Shown one piece after another: positions 23,032 to 34,392 of a stretch of 64,000 nucleotides of DNA; the stretch's first letter is position 1, and the number at the start of each line of letters is the position of its first letter. The notes beneath the pieces were generated by a model. It was not told the DNA's origin and did not search any database. It saw only the letters and a list, made by a program, of their open reading frames with translations. Origin of the DNA: Acarospora socialis (Eukaryota; Ascomycota; Lecanoromycetes; Acarosporales; Acarosporaceae); contig JAMYGW020000012.1 in assembly GCA_025617375.2 (NCBI GenBank), positions 868,001-932,000 on the forward strand. Reading direction: 5' to 3'. A program made the translations under genes and the position numbers.

Positions 23032-24061
23032 GATGGTCTGTGGTCTTGAAAGGAGTGGAGAGACAAGAAATTCAAGCAGTGGTCCAGATTGTGATGGAGG
23101 AAGCACTTAAGGGCTTTACATTATTTTATCCCGTTCAAAAATCAGAGGCAAAACCCCAACACTGACAAAAGCAGATCGTATGGCTGGATGGCAGTGCGAT
23201 CTTGTGCATTCGCCCCATTTCGCTATCCATAGCAGGCCTTGACTCTGGCATCGGTGGTCAGTGTGGGACGACTGCCGTAAGAGCTGCTCTCCCTTGTCCT
23301 CAGTAGGGGTTCGCGCGGGAACGGATGTGAATATGTCACCCTTGGGTAGGCTGAGATAGGTACGACAAATATAGGTACTGTATAGCAAATACAGCCAAAG
23401 CAACGCGGAGTTGAGGACGGAATCAGCCTTACATGCTGAACTTGCATTATCAGTGAGTCCACCAGGACCGCTGTGCCGCACTCCACCGCAGCAGTGCATG
23501 ACCGCTTACAAGATCAAAGGATGACGACCAGAGGCTGAAAAAGAGGTAATAGTCTTGGAACGGTGAAAAGAACTTGGCTTGCTCTGCCCGAGACCACTTG
23601 GTCCCGATCGCTTGGAGATCTACGGAGTCTAAAACGCATCCCTGGCAGGCTAGCCTAGTGTACTTATGGGACCGGCGGCGGGAAGTGGCGTGCTGCTGAC
23701 AGGTGGTTGCCTTAAATCAGTGGCAGGACACTCCCTACTAAGGTACGTATTGTGTATGGTGGTCCAGATATGTGTCTCAGACTACTGGGAAGTACAGAGT
23801 AACGATGTCTGATACTGGTATGCTCGAGTATTGTATACTACTTTGTGATATGGTAGTGTATCCGTGTTTCCTAGCTCGATCCAGAGTGAAGAATGAACAC
23901 ACCGAAGAGCCGTACCCGGCGCCCTCTAGAATGGTGATATTCCATTCAAAGCCTCACAAACTGACTTCATTTCTTTTGCTGCTCTCTGAAAACTTCCAAC
24001 TACCTTCCTGAAGACCTCAGGTCTGCCCTAAGGTTCGCCTCAGGGTCCTTGACAAGTCATC
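23032..24061. other. divergent intergenic between two broken P450s
   Basis: About 1 kb that once served as the shared upstream region of the two P450 genes. No coding frame with family resemblance. Confidence 0.5.
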
Positions 24062-25877
24062 ATGATCGCACAACTCTTGCTGGGTCTTGTCGTGGCCTAC
24101 CTAATATGGAGCATCGCCGCCATGGAAATCAATTACCGGCGAGCGTCTACGATGGGCATACCTCTGGTTCGCCTACCCGTCGATCCGCTGAACCTTCCCT
24201 GGCTCATTCTAGAGCCACTGCTTTGGCGTCTTCTGGACCGGCTTCCATTCGACTGGGGCACGTTCGGTCGCTATTCTCGCAGAGGATGGCACTTCCACGA
24301 CAAAGCAGAGTCACACTTACACTATGGACCTGTCTGGGCACTTGTCACTCCCCGTGACATTTATGTTTATGTTGCTGATCCTGATGCGATTCATGACATC
24401 TTCCTTCGTCGAGGGGATTTCCTCCGTCCAAGCAAAATGTATAGTAAGTGGTTGGAGAAATCAAGTTCTGGGGATTGATCTAATTGCGCCATAGAGCTGC
24501 TTGAAGTCTATGGACCATGTATCTCTACTGCGAGTTGGGCGGATTGGCCACGCCACAGGAAGGTTCTCGCCGCGCCCTTCAATGAGAACATCATGCGATT
24601 CGTTTGGAGCGAGTCCCTCAATCAAGCAATGGAGATGCTGCAATCGTGGACCAGCGGTGTCGAACCTGGGAGGTTGTGTGTTGCCAAAGACACACGGATT
24701 CTTTCTTAGAATGTACTCGCAGCAACTGGTTTCCGTCGATCATACAAGTTTCGCAGCTCCAGCCAGCCGGGAACTGCTGATGTGCGGACCTACCGAGATG
24801 CGTTGCAGACGGTGTTGGACAACGCCATACTCCTGATGATCCTCCCTCCTCGACTGTTACGGCTTCCACTATTACCAAGGTTATGGGCACAGATAGGCAA
24901 AGCGGCTGCTGACTTCAAACAGTATATGATGCATATGTTGGATGAGGAAACCTCCCTGCTGAACCAGGGCAAGATGGGCACAGGAAGCTTGATGACCTCG
25001 TTCGTGCGAGCATTGAACACTCATTGAACGGAAGAGGCAACTGGGAAGAGCAACGCGCTTCCATCGCCTTCGAAGGGCCTCACAGTGGACGAAATCTTTG
25101 GGAACATCTTTGTTATCAATTTCGCTGGTCAGGATACTACTGCTAATACTCTGGCGTTCAGTATGCTTCTACTTGCAGCAAATCCGGAAGTTCAAGGCTG
25201 GATTTCTGAAGAGCTGCGAGAGATTACCAGGAATGATGACAGCGAAAAGTGGGACTATACTGTATTGTTTTCGGACCTCAAGAGGTGTCAAGCTGTGCTG
25301 GTATGACATCATCTACCTGAATCCGAAACTCGGAGCTTATGTATGTAGCTCGAAACTCTTCGCCTTTATCCACCGATTCTGGCATTGCCTAAATGGAGCA
25401 GTCAGCACCCACAAAAGCTCCGGATCGGCGAAAGGACAGTCCTGATTCCACCGCAGACAGGAGTCATGCCAAGCCTACTCGCAGTCCAGACGCATCCCAG
25501 TTACTGGCATGATCCTCTTCTCTGGCAACCGTCACGATGGATCTCCATGTCGCCTCCTTCCAGAATCCAACGAGCCCGAACTGGACTTAGCCAGCCGAGT
25601 GCGTCGAGAGGTAGTCTTTACTCCCGCGCAAAGCACATTCTTCCCCTGATCCGACGGACCACAGAATTGCCCCGGCGCGAAATTCGCTCAGGTGGAGTTC
25701 GTTGCCGTACTGGCATGCTTGTTTCGAGATCATCGAGTGGGGATCATTCCGGCGCCTAATGAGAGCTTTGCGAATGCGAGAAAACGAGTTTTGTCTATGA
25801 CGGAAGACTGTGACTTGGAACTGCTCTTACGGATGCGCAATGCGGACAAGGTTCGATTGGCATGGAAGCGGGTATGA
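24062..25877 (+). pseudogene. second cytochrome P450, broken
   Basis: Begins at 24062 with the membrane anchor MIAQLLLGLVVAYLIWSIA. After an intron beginning near 24444 the C-helix region reads WADWPRHRKVLAAPFNE. The I-helix is FAGQDTTANTLAF, the K-helix ExxR is ETLR, and the heme loop is SDGPQNCPGAKFAQVEF, so all P450 landmarks are present in order. At least three in-frame stops interrupt it: just before NVLAATGF near 24708, at 25025-25027, and at 25647-25649 where the conserved Trp before SDGP is expected. No frameshift was needed, so decay looks like point changes only. It lies divergent to the P450 at 21082 and convergent with the O-methyltransferase remnant. Confidence 0.8.
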
Positions 25878-26106
25878 GTATGAGATTATCTCAAGTAGTC
25901 ACCATGGGAGATGATTCACCCCGACATCTCTTCATCGCCTAGTCTAAATGTAGCACGTCTTTCAGAGATCACAACCGTTCCTTGCACACTTCACACAACC
26001 AGATGGCACATCTTCCACGCCATCCCTTCCACATCGTCTGCCATTACTGAACCCACCTATCTACGGTGAAGAATACCTACAACCATTTGGCTCCACCTGT
26101 GTTCAT

Positions 26107-26987
26107 TCTCCTTGCCATTCTGCTAGAATGATTGCCATCCTGGCCTCTGGAGGACCGTGGCTGATAGACCTAAAGTCGAAAATATTGATCAGATGGTTCA
26201 TACTGTAAGAGGAGTGCAGGTGTGAATAGCTCACGGCATCGATGAACTGCTGTTGCCTCTTCGGGTCTTACTTTATCACGTCGAATGGATTCTCGTGGGT
26301 GTTGTGCGACAAGGAGTAACCCTAATGGAACACCATGAGGACTAGCTCATCAGGGACCCACTGCTCACAAACTTACTGTTTCGTTTCGTACTTCAGATCC
26401 TGGCCACTTAACAGCAGCATCTACCATCTAAAGGATTATCATCAGTATGGCACGAAAGAGATGCTACGGGATGACAGACCCTGGCCCGCGAAGGCCAGAA
26501 TTCTTCGGCAATGCTGAGGATCCAAGCTTCCAGCATTGGGTTGTCCACCAAAAGGCTCGACGCAGCCGCATGAGCGATTAACCCTCTCCGAGGCTCCTTG
26601 AAGACGTGACGCGCTATAGCAACACGAAGGAAGCGCTGCACGTCGTCGACCTCGAGTCCACGATCACGGGCAATCTCTTTAAATGTTACTTCTCCAGCGC
26701 TGGGGACATGGTCGGCTATCTTGGACCGGTAGAGATACTGCAAACTGAGCGGTAGATGTTGCTGAAGACATCAGCCTTGATGCGGCAAGCGTATGCACGG
26801 AGCAACCTACCTCTCCGGCCGAACTAAGAGGAAGTCCCAGCGGGCCGAGGAGAAGATGATGTAGCTCATCAGCAGCTTCAATTGCAGCGTCTCTGATGGC
26901 TACAATGCTAACGATCTCGGAAGCGGTAGGAACCCTAACCCTAACCGTGATGACATCAAGAATGGCGAGGAAATGACGGAAACCCAA
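26107..26987 (-). pseudogene. O-methyltransferase remnant (polyketide-type)
   Basis: Fragments in order on the minus strand match fungal SAM-dependent O-methyltransferases of secondary metabolism. ADELHHLLLGPLG is the helical N-terminal part. HVPSAGEVTFKEIARDRGL with VFKEPRRGLIAHAAAS is the winged-helix dimerisation part. GYSLSHNTHENPFDVIK, FIDAVSYSHLHSSYS and NHLINIFDF lead to where the SAM-binding domain should begin. That catalytic domain is absent, and the fragments lie in different frames with stops between them. This is therefore a truncated pseudogene. With the two broken P450s it suggests a former biosynthetic cluster. Confidence 0.7.
26931..26946 (-). repeat. short interstitial telomere-like repeat
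   Basis: AACCCTAACCCTAACC is about two and a half units of the usual fungal telomere sequence (TTAGGG on the minus strand). It lies within the O-methyltransferase remnant, where it reads as VRVRV. It may be chance or a trace of repair. Confidence 0.6.
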
Positions 26988-27678
26988 CTCAGAAGATCAC
27001 TGTCGGTTCAAGCAGCGCTGTCCTGCCTCGACGAGGTACTATATATAGCACAGCTTCTCGTTCAGCGCCAGCATCCCCAAGGGTCGAAGCCGTGGCTGTG
27101 CCATGGTGAGGTATTCGTCAATTGGAAAGTAAAGGTCGCGATGTGTAGAAACGAGAGAACTTCCGACTCTCAGGAGGGATGGGTTCGACCGGTGTCGAAG
27201 GGTTTATATCCTGTTCTATTACATGGTGTGCATTGTTCCTGTTGATAAAGCATGTACTGGACTGCTTGGGGCAAATGGCGATAGGTGTGTGAGAGGAGGT
27301 TTGGGTCGGTTGTACTATAGCACCTTCTTCATTTCAGGTATGCCTAGTATACGAGTGCGGAGGTATATGTCGTTGAACATGGCTGGGAGCAATTGTGAGC
27401 TGGAGATTAGATTATCCTACTTCACTGAAGCAATATTGAAATGAAGAGAGAGTAGAATGTCCGTACTTCATCTGTGTCATGATAAGATACAAATGAAGGT
27501 ATTACAAAGTGTTAGGTAAGTAGTCGCCTATCGCCAAAACATAGCTGATCATTTGGTATCGAAAAACGAGCGGTAGAACGCCTGAATGCAAGATCAGCCG
27601 CAAGATGATCAACGCTCTTGAGTAACGCTCCTAGCCGGCCGTCTGTGGCTCACTCAAAGATACATTCTAGCAAGGTTT
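26988..27678. other. intergenic, no gene seen
   Basis: Between the methyltransferase remnant and the 3' end of the opsin gene. Nothing recognised. Confidence 0.5.
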
Positions 27679-28753
27679 TCAAACAGTCGTCACGGCGGGG
27701 GTGGTAGTTGTGTCGGTGACGCCGTTGTGGTGAGCGCCGGTGACGCCGCTGTGAGACTTATCGTGAAGTGCAGGAGCACTGACGCCGGGAACCTCATCGT
27801 AGTCGCGAACTTGCAGGCCAAGTCTGGCAGGGTCGATGTTGCGGTGACCCCAGAGGAGGAGGGCACCGAAGACGGGTTTGGCCATGATATCGAGGATGCC
27901 GTAGAAGACGGCTTCAGAGTCGGGAGCGATGACGTTGCCGCCCTCGGAGAGACCCCACGCAATCGGGTACATGAACCACAGGAAGATGGTCCAGCAGCCG
28001 CAGATCAGGTAGGTGCGGGAGACATCGTTACCAAGGGCAGCCGCGTGCTTGCGTCCCACCCAGGTGACCTGCCAGGCGACGAAGAGGAGGGCCACGATGC
28101 CAAAGACAAAGTATCCCCACTAGTCCCAGTCAGCGTGATATTATGTGCCGTATGTATGATCGTTATCGTACCTTGTAAGATGACCTGACGAGAGCACCGA
28201 CGAGTCCGGTGATGATCATGATCTCATCCACCAAGAGGGTGAAGAGGATGGTGGGCCACGGAAGACCGGCGGTCAAGAGCAAATCCAACAGTAGAAGAGG
28301 AGTGGTGATGACCCTTGACATGCGTTAGCCAGGGTCCAGTGGATATGATCTCAAAGAAGTACCAATCAATATATCGGACATAGAAGATCTCGCGATAGAG
28401 GCCGCGAACTTTGGGGTTGCTTCGCGCGAACTCGACACCGATGGGAGTCCAGCCAAGGTTGGAACCCATGGAGAAGTATGCGATGGCAGCGACCATAGTG
28501 ATGGCGGCGGTGATGTAGTGAAAGACACGGTGTGTGCGGTGCTTTCTGAAACTCATGCCGATGAAGACCATCGTGGCCACGGCCATCACGGCAGTGACAG
28601 CCTACAGTCAAGGTTAGCAAACGGTGTCGTAGGAAGGATTTTGGAGAATTATAATCTTACCCAATACCAGTCTGACCCATGAGTGGTGATGGCGATGTCG
28701 GCAGTTCCGCCATTATTGGTGTTGAGATTCACGTTGAGAGCATTGTTACCCAT
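27679..28753 (-). CDS. carO: microbial rhodopsin, light-driven proton pump type (CarO-like)
   Basis: Four exons with introns 28602-28660, 28314-28362 and 28120-28171 give a 304-residue, seven-helix protein starting MGNNALNVNL. The key residues of bacteriorhodopsin are present at the right spacing. Arg107 and Asp110 lie in VRYIDW (R82 and D85). Asp121 follows TTPLLLL (D96, proton donor). Glu217 and Glu227 match E194 and E204 of the release group. Asp235 and the retinal-binding Lys239 lie in ILDIMAKP (D212 and K216). This full set predicts an outward proton pump in the plasma membrane, like CarO of Fusarium or the Leptosphaeria rhodopsin, rather than a pure sensor. The C-terminal tail is His/Thr-rich. 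Retinal would come from the carotenoid genes next door. I chose the ATG at 28753 because it precedes the conserved W(Y)WAVTAVM start of helix A. Confidence 0.95.
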
Positions 28754-31194
28754 CTTCGTTCAGATCACTTGATCGCTGTATGGATAGCTCAACAGCTCAA
28801 GCAGGTGAAGGGATGAGATATGGGATATGGGAGCGTACTAGGAGAAAAACGCTGTGTACGGTACGTCTCACTGGGTAGCTTGGAAGGAAGTGGACAGATG
28901 TGGGTGAGGAATGTATTTGAAGGAAGAATGGGTGGGTGATGGGTGGCTAGCGTGGAAAGGCGCGAGGTTGCAGCTTCAACATCATTACATATTCACTTTC
29001 AACAGCAAAAGAGAAGCCAATCATTACAAGTGCTTACACATCGAGCTTATACTTGGCTCCTGCTTCCGCGCTCTTCCACCATGTTACAGAACTCCCTGTC
29101 CATGACAAAACATCTGCAGTCCAGAACCAAATGACGTCGGGCTGGAGCTGTTTGTTAACTCGTTGCGGTACCGTTCCTTGAGGGTGCATTGCCAGACTTT
29201 GATGGATCACCGTCTCTATATAAACCCGTTCATAGTGATTTAGGAAGCTTGTCTGTCTTGTAGCTATCCAGACCGTGGAGTAGCTCATCGAGTAGGGCGT
29301 GCATGAGCAAGAGGGAGGATCGATATTCAAAGCTAGCGCCGTTGTAGCTGCATGTGAAAAGAACGTGTACTGTTTGCGGGTAAAGTATTCTTCAGAGATG
29401 ACGGTGAGAATGGTAGCGCTTTGGGCGGGTTGTGGTTGTGATGTCGAGAATGTTTGATATTGATTTAGCTCATGATGAAAACGGCTTAGCAAGCAGAAGA
29501 GTCACACCACTAGGGAATATTGTTGCCAGGATGTGACAACTTGGCTGCAGTGCCGTGTGAAGCGAAGGAACGGACTTTTTTGGTGTGAAAAGCTTGATTG
29601 GACTTCTGCGGGGGGCCAAGTCGACGTGAATAAGGTAAGGTAAGGTATCTTATAATACCTTAGTCTCTCACTTACGGAGTAGCTCAAAGTACTATAACAG
29701 TGGATGCGCAGGATGAATCGAGACCGATTTCGAAGGAAAACCACTCACGGAAATTCAATCTCAATCGTCTGGTTGAACTATGTAAATACTTATGACCATT
29801 CTCTTCAAACTCGCCAGTTTCGCCGGCACGACGAAAATGGGCAATCTCCCCATGCCAAACTCGGACTCAATCACCATGACAACTCCGGTTGCGAGAGCAA
29901 GTCTTGCCGCACATTAGGGACAACCTTTTGTAGCACCTCACTCCATACTTGCAGGAAGTCTCTGCACATCCTGCATCCAACTACCAGATGAGAAAGGTGG
30001 ATGCGAACTATTGGTCTTGGCCCTCGATCTCGAGTCACGAGCCAAGCTTTCATTCGGGACAGTTGTGGTGAATCCGTCCGCTCTCGGCGAAAGGACCACA
30101 AGTCCCAGACAAGTCCTCGATCGCGCCCGCATATCTGTCCCTCGCTCACTAGGTAGGTATGCAATAACATTACTGCTGAGTTCGTTTTGGCTGGTCACAC
30201 GATCTATACGATCGTGGTCGTACCCTAAAGTACTATGACTCGTAGTCATAGCTCGGAAGACGGAGCCAGCGCATTACTTTTGTCAGACGCTACGGGTACC
30301 CCACCACTTCGCGTGAACCCTGCAGTCGTCGTTACAAAATACCACTCCCTCTATTCCCCATGTCATGGAAAAGTCCGCTTTGTGACGGAAACATCACCTG
30401 CTCTGAAGATTACGGCCGTCCATGATAGAAGCCCATTAGCACCAACTTGGTAGCGTGCCATAACAACGCCACATGAAACGGCGGCCGCCGCTAGATCTCG
30501 GAGACGAGATGGAACCGTTTCCGAATCGCTTCGACAAGTGGCGTGGTCACTAGTCGCTAGCCTCGAAAGTTCGGGGGCTAGGTACGGCCTTAGGGCTTAG
30601 GGCGTGGAGACGGAAAAACACAATGAACATGAAACTCGAACTTTGACACCTACTGTAGGTCTTGGCATCCAATGGCCCTGGTTGATGTTACCTAACTGTT
30701 GACGTCTAGCCAATGAACCCTGATGAAAGTCTCCGGATACGGTGACGCCAATAATGCCATGCTCATATATCTCGAGCTTCGCCAGCGAGACGCAGGAACG
30801 AGTCTGCGTACGTAGACGCTGCTACTCCAGTGCAGGTGCCTGTCCCTGGATCTCCGTCGATCTGCCCACACAGACGGTGTAAAATCCAGTGCAGGTGCGT
30901 GTTCCTGAAGCTCCGTCGAACCCTCCGGCGCCAAACACTCGGGCCAGCCTGATGGCGTCGAGATGATGTATGGATTGTGAAAGGGGTCTGGGGATTGAGA
31001 ACGTGCGTGGGGTCAATGTACGTCCGTTACAACCGTTTACGGGACAAGATTGTTCTATAAAACACCTCGTCCTCTCCTCCCGTTTCTCCATTCCAAAAGC
31101 CCAACTTCCTCCACCACTTCAAACGAACAACAACCTCCAACACTCCAAGCAAACAACATCATCCAATACGCACTCAAGTGCCAACCCACCCAAC
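28754..31194. other. long intergenic between opsin and small secreted protein
   Basis: About 2.4 kb. Frames of up to about 150 codons exist (for example minus strand 29034-29492) but have no recognisable domain. Near 29638-29665 a run of AAGGTAAGGT is followed by a small hairpin (AGGTAT..ATACCT). At 30830-30922 a roughly 35 bp unit containing CCAGTGCAGGTGC is repeated directly. Confidence 0.5.
31056..31062 (+). promoter_or_regulatory. TATA box for the small secreted protein in the car cluster
   Basis: TATAAAA lies about 135 bp before the ATG at 31195 and is followed by a strongly C/T-rich leader. Confidence 0.55.
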
Positions 31195-31455
31195 ATGCAT
31201 TTCCCCACCATCCTCCTCGCCGCCTGCACCCTCCTCGCCGCCCCCGCCCTCTGCGCCCCCCAACCCTACACCGGCGCCGACCTCTCCAAGCGCGACCCCA
31301 CCGTCGGCTGGATCTGCGGCCGCGACGGCACCAACCAAGCCACCTGCGACAAGCAGCCGCCCGACCTGAGGGCCAAGTTCCCGCACTGCGCGTGCGCCGT
31401 CCCGGTCATCGGCACCGTGGTCGGAGGGGGGTTCACGTATTACGTGTGCTGCTAG
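31195..31455 (+). CDS. small secreted six-cysteine protein with Kex2-type site
   Basis: One exon, 86 residues. The signal peptide is MHFPTILLAACTLLAAPALC or close to it, followed by a short pro-segment ending in LSKR, a typical Kex2 cleavage site. The predicted mature part (DPTVGWICGRDG onward) has six cysteines: C, C, C-x-C, CC. The order WIC..ATC..HCACA..VCC recalls small fungal effector or antifungal-type peptides, but I do not recognise a family. The gene is very G/C-biased at third positions, with a TATA box and pyrimidine-rich leader, suggesting high expression. It lies between the opsin and the phytoene desaturase gene and is the only non-carotenoid gene inside that cluster. Confidence 0.75.
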   Translation: MHFPTILLAACTLLAAPALCAPQPYTGADLSKRDPTVGWICGRDGTNQATCDKQPPDLRAKFPHCACAVPVIGTVVGGGFTYYVCC

Positions 31456-32121
31456 AGCAGCCAGCCGGCGTGGGTGTGTGTTGGAGGAGGAAGATGTTGT
31501 GTGAGTCGAGGTTGGGTGACGGGGTGAGTGGCTGCTGATAAAGGGGGTTGATAGCTTCTCTCGACACTCGCCGATTTGGGCGGTGGATGGAAGCGTGGAG
31601 GAGGAGATGAGTAGGGGAACGGCGGGGGATTGAAAACGCGAGGATGGGTTGGCAAGGGGGCCTCGTGGTTAGATAGTTGTACTGGGATAGGTCGGAGAGA
31701 ATGGAAAAGTGATTTCGGAACCATGTGCACGCTTGCTTAATTGTCGTATAGGAGAGGGATGTTACTCGTGACAAGTACAATATCAGATAAGTTTGATGTT
31801 GGCCCTCTTTTGAGGACGAAAGCCTGTCCCAACACCACTGAGCTGCGCCGCACCAGGACCACCAGACACGGAAATCTGGCCGATCCTGCCTTGACCGCCC
31901 TCTCATGTCTCTAATGTCTATACCCGAGGCCACATGTCACTTTTCGTGGCACACACAAACGAACAAGACACCGCAAAACCTTAGATGTGCGCCACCATTA
32001 TAGACCTATACACAGCTTTTTTGGCATAGATGCTGAATCACATGAAGCCTTACATTGAGCGCCAGGTTTTTAACACAGCTTTTGCCTGTGGTTGCAGCTA
32101 GATCTGGCGTTGTGAAGTGCT
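31456..32121. other. intergenic, no gene seen
   Basis: 3' flanks of the small secreted protein (+) and of phytoene desaturase (-). Nothing recognised. Confidence 0.5.
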
Positions 32122-33996
32122 TTAATGCGTAGACCTTCTTTGTGTGTGCCACGTAAAGCGACAAGTGGCCTCGAACTGATACCAGTATATAAAGAACACC
32201 CACAGCGCGACGAGCATCAACAGTGCAATGTCAAAGTACGAAAAGATTGGTGGATAATGTACCCTGTCAATCACCTTTGCCGCCTTCCGTCGCGTTCTGC
32301 CCGGTGATCTCCATGGTGCCTGGACCTGGAACTCGGCCAGTATCTGCTCGGTGGTGACCTTGCTGCCAGCCAAGCAGATGGGCACACCCGTCCCGGGATG
32401 TGTAGAGGCACCGACGAAGTGCAATCGATCGATGCTCGAGTGCTTGGTGCTGGGTCGGAAAGATAAGACGTTGAAGAAGGAATGACTCAGCCCGAGAATG
32501 GCCCCTTTGTCCAAGTTGAACGTGTCTTTCCAGCTCTGTGGCGTGTTTACAATCTCCTTCACCACCGCCTCCCGGAGGCCTCGGGCGCCCGTTCTCGTCT
32601 CGATGGTCGCGAAGACGGTCGTCCGAGCCTTGGAGACCATGGCTTCCCAGTCTTGCTTGCTTTGCGGGTTCAGGCCTTTGCCTTCTTTGTCGTCGAGAAG
32701 GTGTCCTACCGGTACTAGCACCACAATGGCGTCTTTTCCTTTCGGTGCAGCTGTTTCGTCAACGCGCGATGGCACGTTGACGTAGAATGAGGGCTCCTTG
32801 GGAATTAGTTGGTGCTTGAAGATGTCGTCGAAGCTTTCCCTGTAGTCGTCTGCGAGGAATATGTTGTGTACTTTGAGCTCCGGAATCACTCGATCCATTG
32901 CCCAGTAGAAGTTGATGCTGCTGCAGCTGGCGTCCCTCTTCTGAAGCCGCACCGCTCGTGGAGACGGCGGTAGTAGATTGTTGTATGCGTACACCAGATC
33001 CGCGTTGATGACCACTACGTCCGCGTCCAGTTGCTCGCCGGACTCTAACGTAACCCCTCCGGCGCGGCTCGCGGAGGACGACTCCACTGGATCCAGGTCA
33101 ATCCGCGCGACTGGAGTATTCAAACGATAGTCTACACCCAGTCTGGACCCCACGTCCACAAGCGCTTGAATGACCCGATGAAAGCCTCCCTTAGGATACC
33201 ATATCCCCTCCGCCAACTCGGTGTACTGCAGCAGCGAGTACGTGCCTGGTGCGTCGAATGGAGACATTCCCATGTACATGCTCCCGAACGTAAAGACTCT
33301 CCTCAACCGCTCGGTCCAGAAATACTTGCTCGCTCTCGAATAGATGCTTTCGAACGGGTGCAATTCGAGCAGATGCCGGAGGAAGCTTGGCCGAGCCATT
33401 GATAACCAGCTCGTGAAATTCTTCTTCAAGACGTGTGTGACGCTCAACTCGTAGTGACGATGCGCCTCTTGCAAGAAGCCCAGATATCGCTCGAAGCCGT
33501 CTTTGCCTTCCCATTTCTCGACTTCGTTCTTCATGCGCGCGACGTCTGTCGATAGTTCGAAGGCCTCTCCGTCGGAAAACCACAGGTTATAGTTGGGCTC
33601 GCATTTCATGAGATGCACATCTTCGGCGTCCAGGCTGGTATCTAGGTCGTTGAAGACCTCTTCGAAGAGCTTAGGTAACAGTAGCAGGGAGGGACCTTGG
33701 TCGAAGCGCTGAATGGGTGGTCAGGCAAAGACGACCGAAAGAGTTCGAGGTAGAGGATTGGCTTACGTATCCTTCCGAGTGGATCAACGAACATCGACCG
33801 CCGGTGAAGCCGTTCTTCTCCAGTACGGTGACTTTGAAGCCCGCTTTTGCGAGCCGCGCCGCTGTGGCTACGCCGCCTACTCCGGCGCCTTGGTGGTGGA
33901 AGAGTACGTCAGCTGTATGAACATGCTAAGTGATAGAACAGAATCCTACTGCTTGCCTACGATGATCGCCGTCTTCTGCCCTGTCTTCCCTCCCAT
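32122..33996 (-). CDS. carB: phytoene desaturase
   Basis: Three exons (33996-33957, 33888-33767, 33708-32122) encode 582 residues, the usual size for fungal enzymes (al-1/CarB). It carries out the successive desaturations of phytoene towards lycopene and further, using FAD, at internal membranes. The N-terminal dinucleotide fold is clear: AIIVGAGVGGVATAARLAKAG, then VLEKNGFTGGRCS and RFDQGPSLLLLP. The C-terminus has the conserved GASTHPGTGVPICLAGSK motif and ends in a hydrophobic anchor (FDIALLMLVALWVFFIYWY). The first intron is a GC-AG intron (donor G|GCAAGC): the codons VGAGVGG are restored only by this join. It is next to carRA on the same strand. Confidence 0.95.
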
Positions 33997-34392
33997 CTTC
34001 AGAATGTGGTATTTGTCCTTCCAATTGGTTTTTCACATGTTTGCACGAGAGACCGATGATTTCCTAGCTCGCCAGATCTTAACTCGACCGAATGACGTCC
34101 TGGATATCAAAAATGGAACTTAGCATGGAACACGGACGTAAATCCGGTGCAACCCTGCACTAAAGAGCGGTGCCGGGGTTCTGCCCGGTGCAGGGCTGGT
34201 TTACTTGTACAAGTAGGTACCATCGTACTTTTTCTTTTGAAGAAGATATATCAAGCCACAAGAAGCAGACGAGTCTCTTGTTGTTGTTGATTACCATTAT
34301 TCAGGACTGTCATCTACAAGTACCCATCATAGGAACATAAAGTACACTATTTACAAGATGGAACAAACGCCTTCCATGTCCCTTACCCTGTG
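33997..34392. promoter_or_regulatory. upstream region of carB
   Basis: About 400 bp before carB and after carRA on the same strand. It holds an inverted repeat CCCTGCAC (34153-34160) / GTGCAGGG (34188-34195) and a direct repeat CCGGTGCA (34144, 34185), about 150-200 bp before the carB ATG. It is a candidate control element only. Confidence 0.4.

Noticed and set aside
29034-29492. 152-codon minus-strand frame beyond the opsin
   Set aside because: No ATG context, domain or composition of a real protein; probably chance in a low-GC stretch.
30480-30560. Small imperfect hairpin CTAGCCTCGAA / TTCGGGGGCTAG
   Set aside because: Arms short and mismatched, and no gene context to suggest a terminator or RNA.
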